Shown: positions 47,829 through 49,903 of the stretch, in pieces
How positions within the stretch are numbered: the first letter of the stretch is position 1
Layout of the letters: every line of letters starts with the position of its first letter
DNA from: Klebsormidium nitens
Taxonomy: Eukaryota > Streptophyta > Klebsormidiophyceae > Klebsormidiales > Klebsormidiaceae
Assembly: GCA_000708835.1 (NCBI GenBank)
Contig: DF237574.1
Span: 1-49,903, forward strand
Direction of reading: 5' to 3'
Length of the DNA: 49,903 nucleotides
Notes under the pieces: generated by a model
Seen by the model: the letters and a program-made list of their open reading frames with translations, nothing else
Told to the model about the DNA's origin: nothing
Databases searched by the model: none
Program-made: the position numbers and the translations under genes

Positions 47829-49903
47829 AACGTATTGCCCGGTGTATTTGATTTGCCAAGCCTTTGCTGTGCGATGATAAGTTCGGGTCATGGTCTTTCT
47901 GATTTCTGTACCATTCGAAATCACAGCAATATACGGCAACAAAGTGTACACGTCAAATGGAATGATGCTTGTACAATGTGCACTGCATGCGCTTGAGAGT
48001 CCGAGTTCTTATCAATAGCTTTGCAGACCCGGAGCCCTGATTGCATTTGCAGCACAGTATGGAGCCTTTGTTCGTGCTCATCATGAAAGACAATAAAGTG
48101 GTTCTTCAGGGTAACTGCTGAGAACATCGCAGTATCGCAAGAAGATAGCGAAACTGATGTTTGAATTTGTACCTTTGTGTTTGTACAACAATTCATGGCT
48201 ACTAAGGTAGACTCCGTTTTCAGCTTGACGTAAAGACGAAGCATTGCTTTTTAAACTCTAGTACGCAAGATGGAATGTCGAATTGAAGGTGTCCGTTCGA
48301 AGCCCAATATAGAAGCAGGCTCTTCTCCAACTTCCACTACACGATCCGGGTTCAAGCCACCGTCAGCCCGCAGCCATGCGTTACACCTTGAAGCTCCTAA
48401 GCTGGGCGAACGCGGTGTGTTCGACGTTGAGAGCGCTGCTTCTGGGGCAGTCACTGTGTATCGCACCATGCGACTATGCGAGGCCATTGAGAGCCCAACC
48501 ATGTGCGCTGATCAGCGAGGCTGCAGGGGGAGCCACTACGTCTGCGATTCCTTCGACGGTTCCAAGATCCGACGAGGATCCATTGCACGTCACTCGTGTC
48601 CGGGTCCTCTCCGAAGTGCTATAGCTGCAATGCTGCACCGGGGCTGCACCGGCGCACCCCGCGGTGCAATTCTCAGCGCACCCTAGCCGCGATCGAATCC
48701 TTTCAAAGTCTGAATGGGTTCTCAAAGGCTTGCCCTGCCGCACCTTTCCTCCCCACTTTACCGTCCCAGACAGGTTAGCTCACAGCCTTCAAGTTACCAT
48801 AAAATCGAAAGAGCTTATTCTTTGGGGATACTGTAATCCGGTGATAGATCGATGTCAATATCAGACTGGCAGCGCGGCGGGCCGCGGTGCCGCGCGGCCC
48901 ACAGAGGGCGGGCCGTGTCATCATCATGTGTCGGACAGCCGCGGCAGGCGGCGGCCTGAGCCGCGGGCCGGCCCGGCCAGTCTTCAATGACTCGACTGAG
49001 TCCCGGCGCGCTCGCGCGCAGGCTGCGCGGCCGCCCGAGCCGGCCAGGCCCGGGGCCGGGCCCAGGGCGGCCCGCTGCCAGTTGCGGCCGCGCAGTCGAC
49101 CACCTGGCGTTGATCGGACTCCGACACTCAAGGACGGTAAATGGATGGAGTATGATCGATCGGACGGTCACTACTCAATTGCAAGCGGCCGCCCCGGCCG
49201 AGGCAGAGTGACTGCGTCGACAGGTCTGCACTTATCTACAGAAGTTGATTTTGTACGGCCAGCTCATTAGAGAAAAGCAACGCAAGGTAACCGGTTATGG
49301 TACCGCGTACCCTATCCTACCTATATGCTTTCTCCAGCTTTAGGAGTGCAACTTGTAGGTAGGTACCGATAGCTACAGTGTAAAATAGCAATAGCTAGGA
49401 GCATTTGGCCGTGCATTGGAGAATCCATCATTGCTTGCCACATGGTAGGCTGAGGGCTCGTATTGGTAGATATATACCGTACTGCACGCTTAAAATACGG
49501 TTGAGAAGCACTGGTCGGTGCCCAGACGTGCACACTGCAGGGCAGGCTCATGTTCTACTGTAGTCTCGGAAGTTGGTAGCCTGGTGGCAGCTCGTGAGTC
49601 GTGCAGTTGAAAGGGCATCCTAGCCTAGCTGCTAGCATGAGAAACAGTGGAGAACATCGACTATCGAGTCAGAAGCAGCGTACCGGTAACTACTATAAGT
49701 ACCACCGTACAAGGCCAGGTCGGTACAGGCAATGATCGTGGCGAAAATAAATCTTGGAATACACTAAATAGGAGCTCCCAGACACTAATTGGCGAAAATG
49801 ACACTAGTGGCGAAAATCCCAGCGGCAGTTGTGGCCGGTAGATTGTCCCGGCACCAAAAATCCGTGTACCGACCAAGTTTTTTCGTCGTCTCTGGAGAGC
49901 CAA
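47829..49903. other. Intergenic, DRC10 3' end to right edge
   Basis: No gene was recognised. A 138-codon ATG frame at 48270-48686 (+) is unassigned. A very GC-rich block at about 48870-49110, with NotI-type GCGGCCGC, shows open frames on several strands that are explained by composition alone; it could be a promoter-type island of a gene outside the window. The right end contains a transposon terminus from 49730. Confidence 0.4.
49730..49903. mobile_element. Left end of a second hAT-type MITE-family copy, cut by window edge
   Basis: The 17 nt CAATGATCGTGGCGAAA at 49730 match the left terminal repeat of the element at 32305 with one difference. Family internal words follow: ACACTAATTGGCGAAA at 49783-49798 and two further TGGCGAAAAT copies (49739 and 49808). 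The 8 bp before it, GGTACAGG (49722-49729), would be the left target duplication. The other end lies outside the window or has been lost. Confidence 0.55.

Noticed and set aside
48346-48372. tRNA B-box-like GGTTCAAGCC
   Set aside because: Flanking stem bases do not pair and no anticodon or D arm can be drawn.
48870-49240. Protein-coding exon in the GC-rich block
   Set aside because: Open frames on several strands are expected at this GC content; the products are Arg/Pro/Gly-rich and lack splice-phase support or domains.

Overview
This is nuclear DNA from a photosynthetic eukaryote of the green lineage. The genes are rich in short GT-AG introns. One gene encodes a chloroplast outer-envelope import receptor (TOC34), one a plant-type P4-ATPase, and one a ciliary axoneme protein (DRC10), so the organism has plastids and a flagellated stage. 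A streptophyte alga (for example a Klebsormidium-like species) fits best; that is inference from gene content and compact layout, and a seed-free land plant is not excluded.

Eight protein-coding genes can be modelled exon by exon with consistent reading phase. In order: (1) 1315-8835 +, PP4R3/SMEK, regulatory subunit of protein phosphatase 4; (2) 9956-13058 +, TOC34 GTPase; (3) 14257-24698 -, P4-type phospholipid flippase with 18 exons; (4) 27434-32125 -, an unrecognised coiled-coil protein with 8 exons; (5) 33750-36683 -, 20S proteasome subunit beta type-4 (PBG) with 9 exons; (6) 37428-38650 +, DIM1/YLS8 U5 snRNP protein with 2 exons; (7) 39990-42693 -, an unrecognised type II membrane protein that looks like a GT-A glycosyltransferase, 6 exons; (8) 43873-47828 +, DRC10/IQCD of the nexin-dynein regulatory complex, about 12 exons.

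The genes do not form a functional cluster; most are housekeeping. Gene pairs 5/6 and 7/8 are head to head and may share promoters; 2/3 and 6/7 converge.

Intergenic DNA holds the main surprises. A complete 391-bp non-autonomous hAT-type transposon (32305-32695) has near-perfect terminal inverted repeats and a perfect 8-bp target duplication, about 170 bp upstream of gene 4. A related end begins at 49730 and runs off the window. There is also a 35-nt near-perfect palindrome at 39343-39377, and an intron of gene 3 carries a decayed copy of its own downstream splice acceptor and exon edge. Gene 5 uses one GC-AG intron. The last exon region of gene 1 changes reading frame near 8300-8355. I saw no rRNA, tRNA or CRISPR array, and no new multi-gene system. 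The best candidates for undescribed biology are the two unrecognised genes (4 and 7) and the transposon family.
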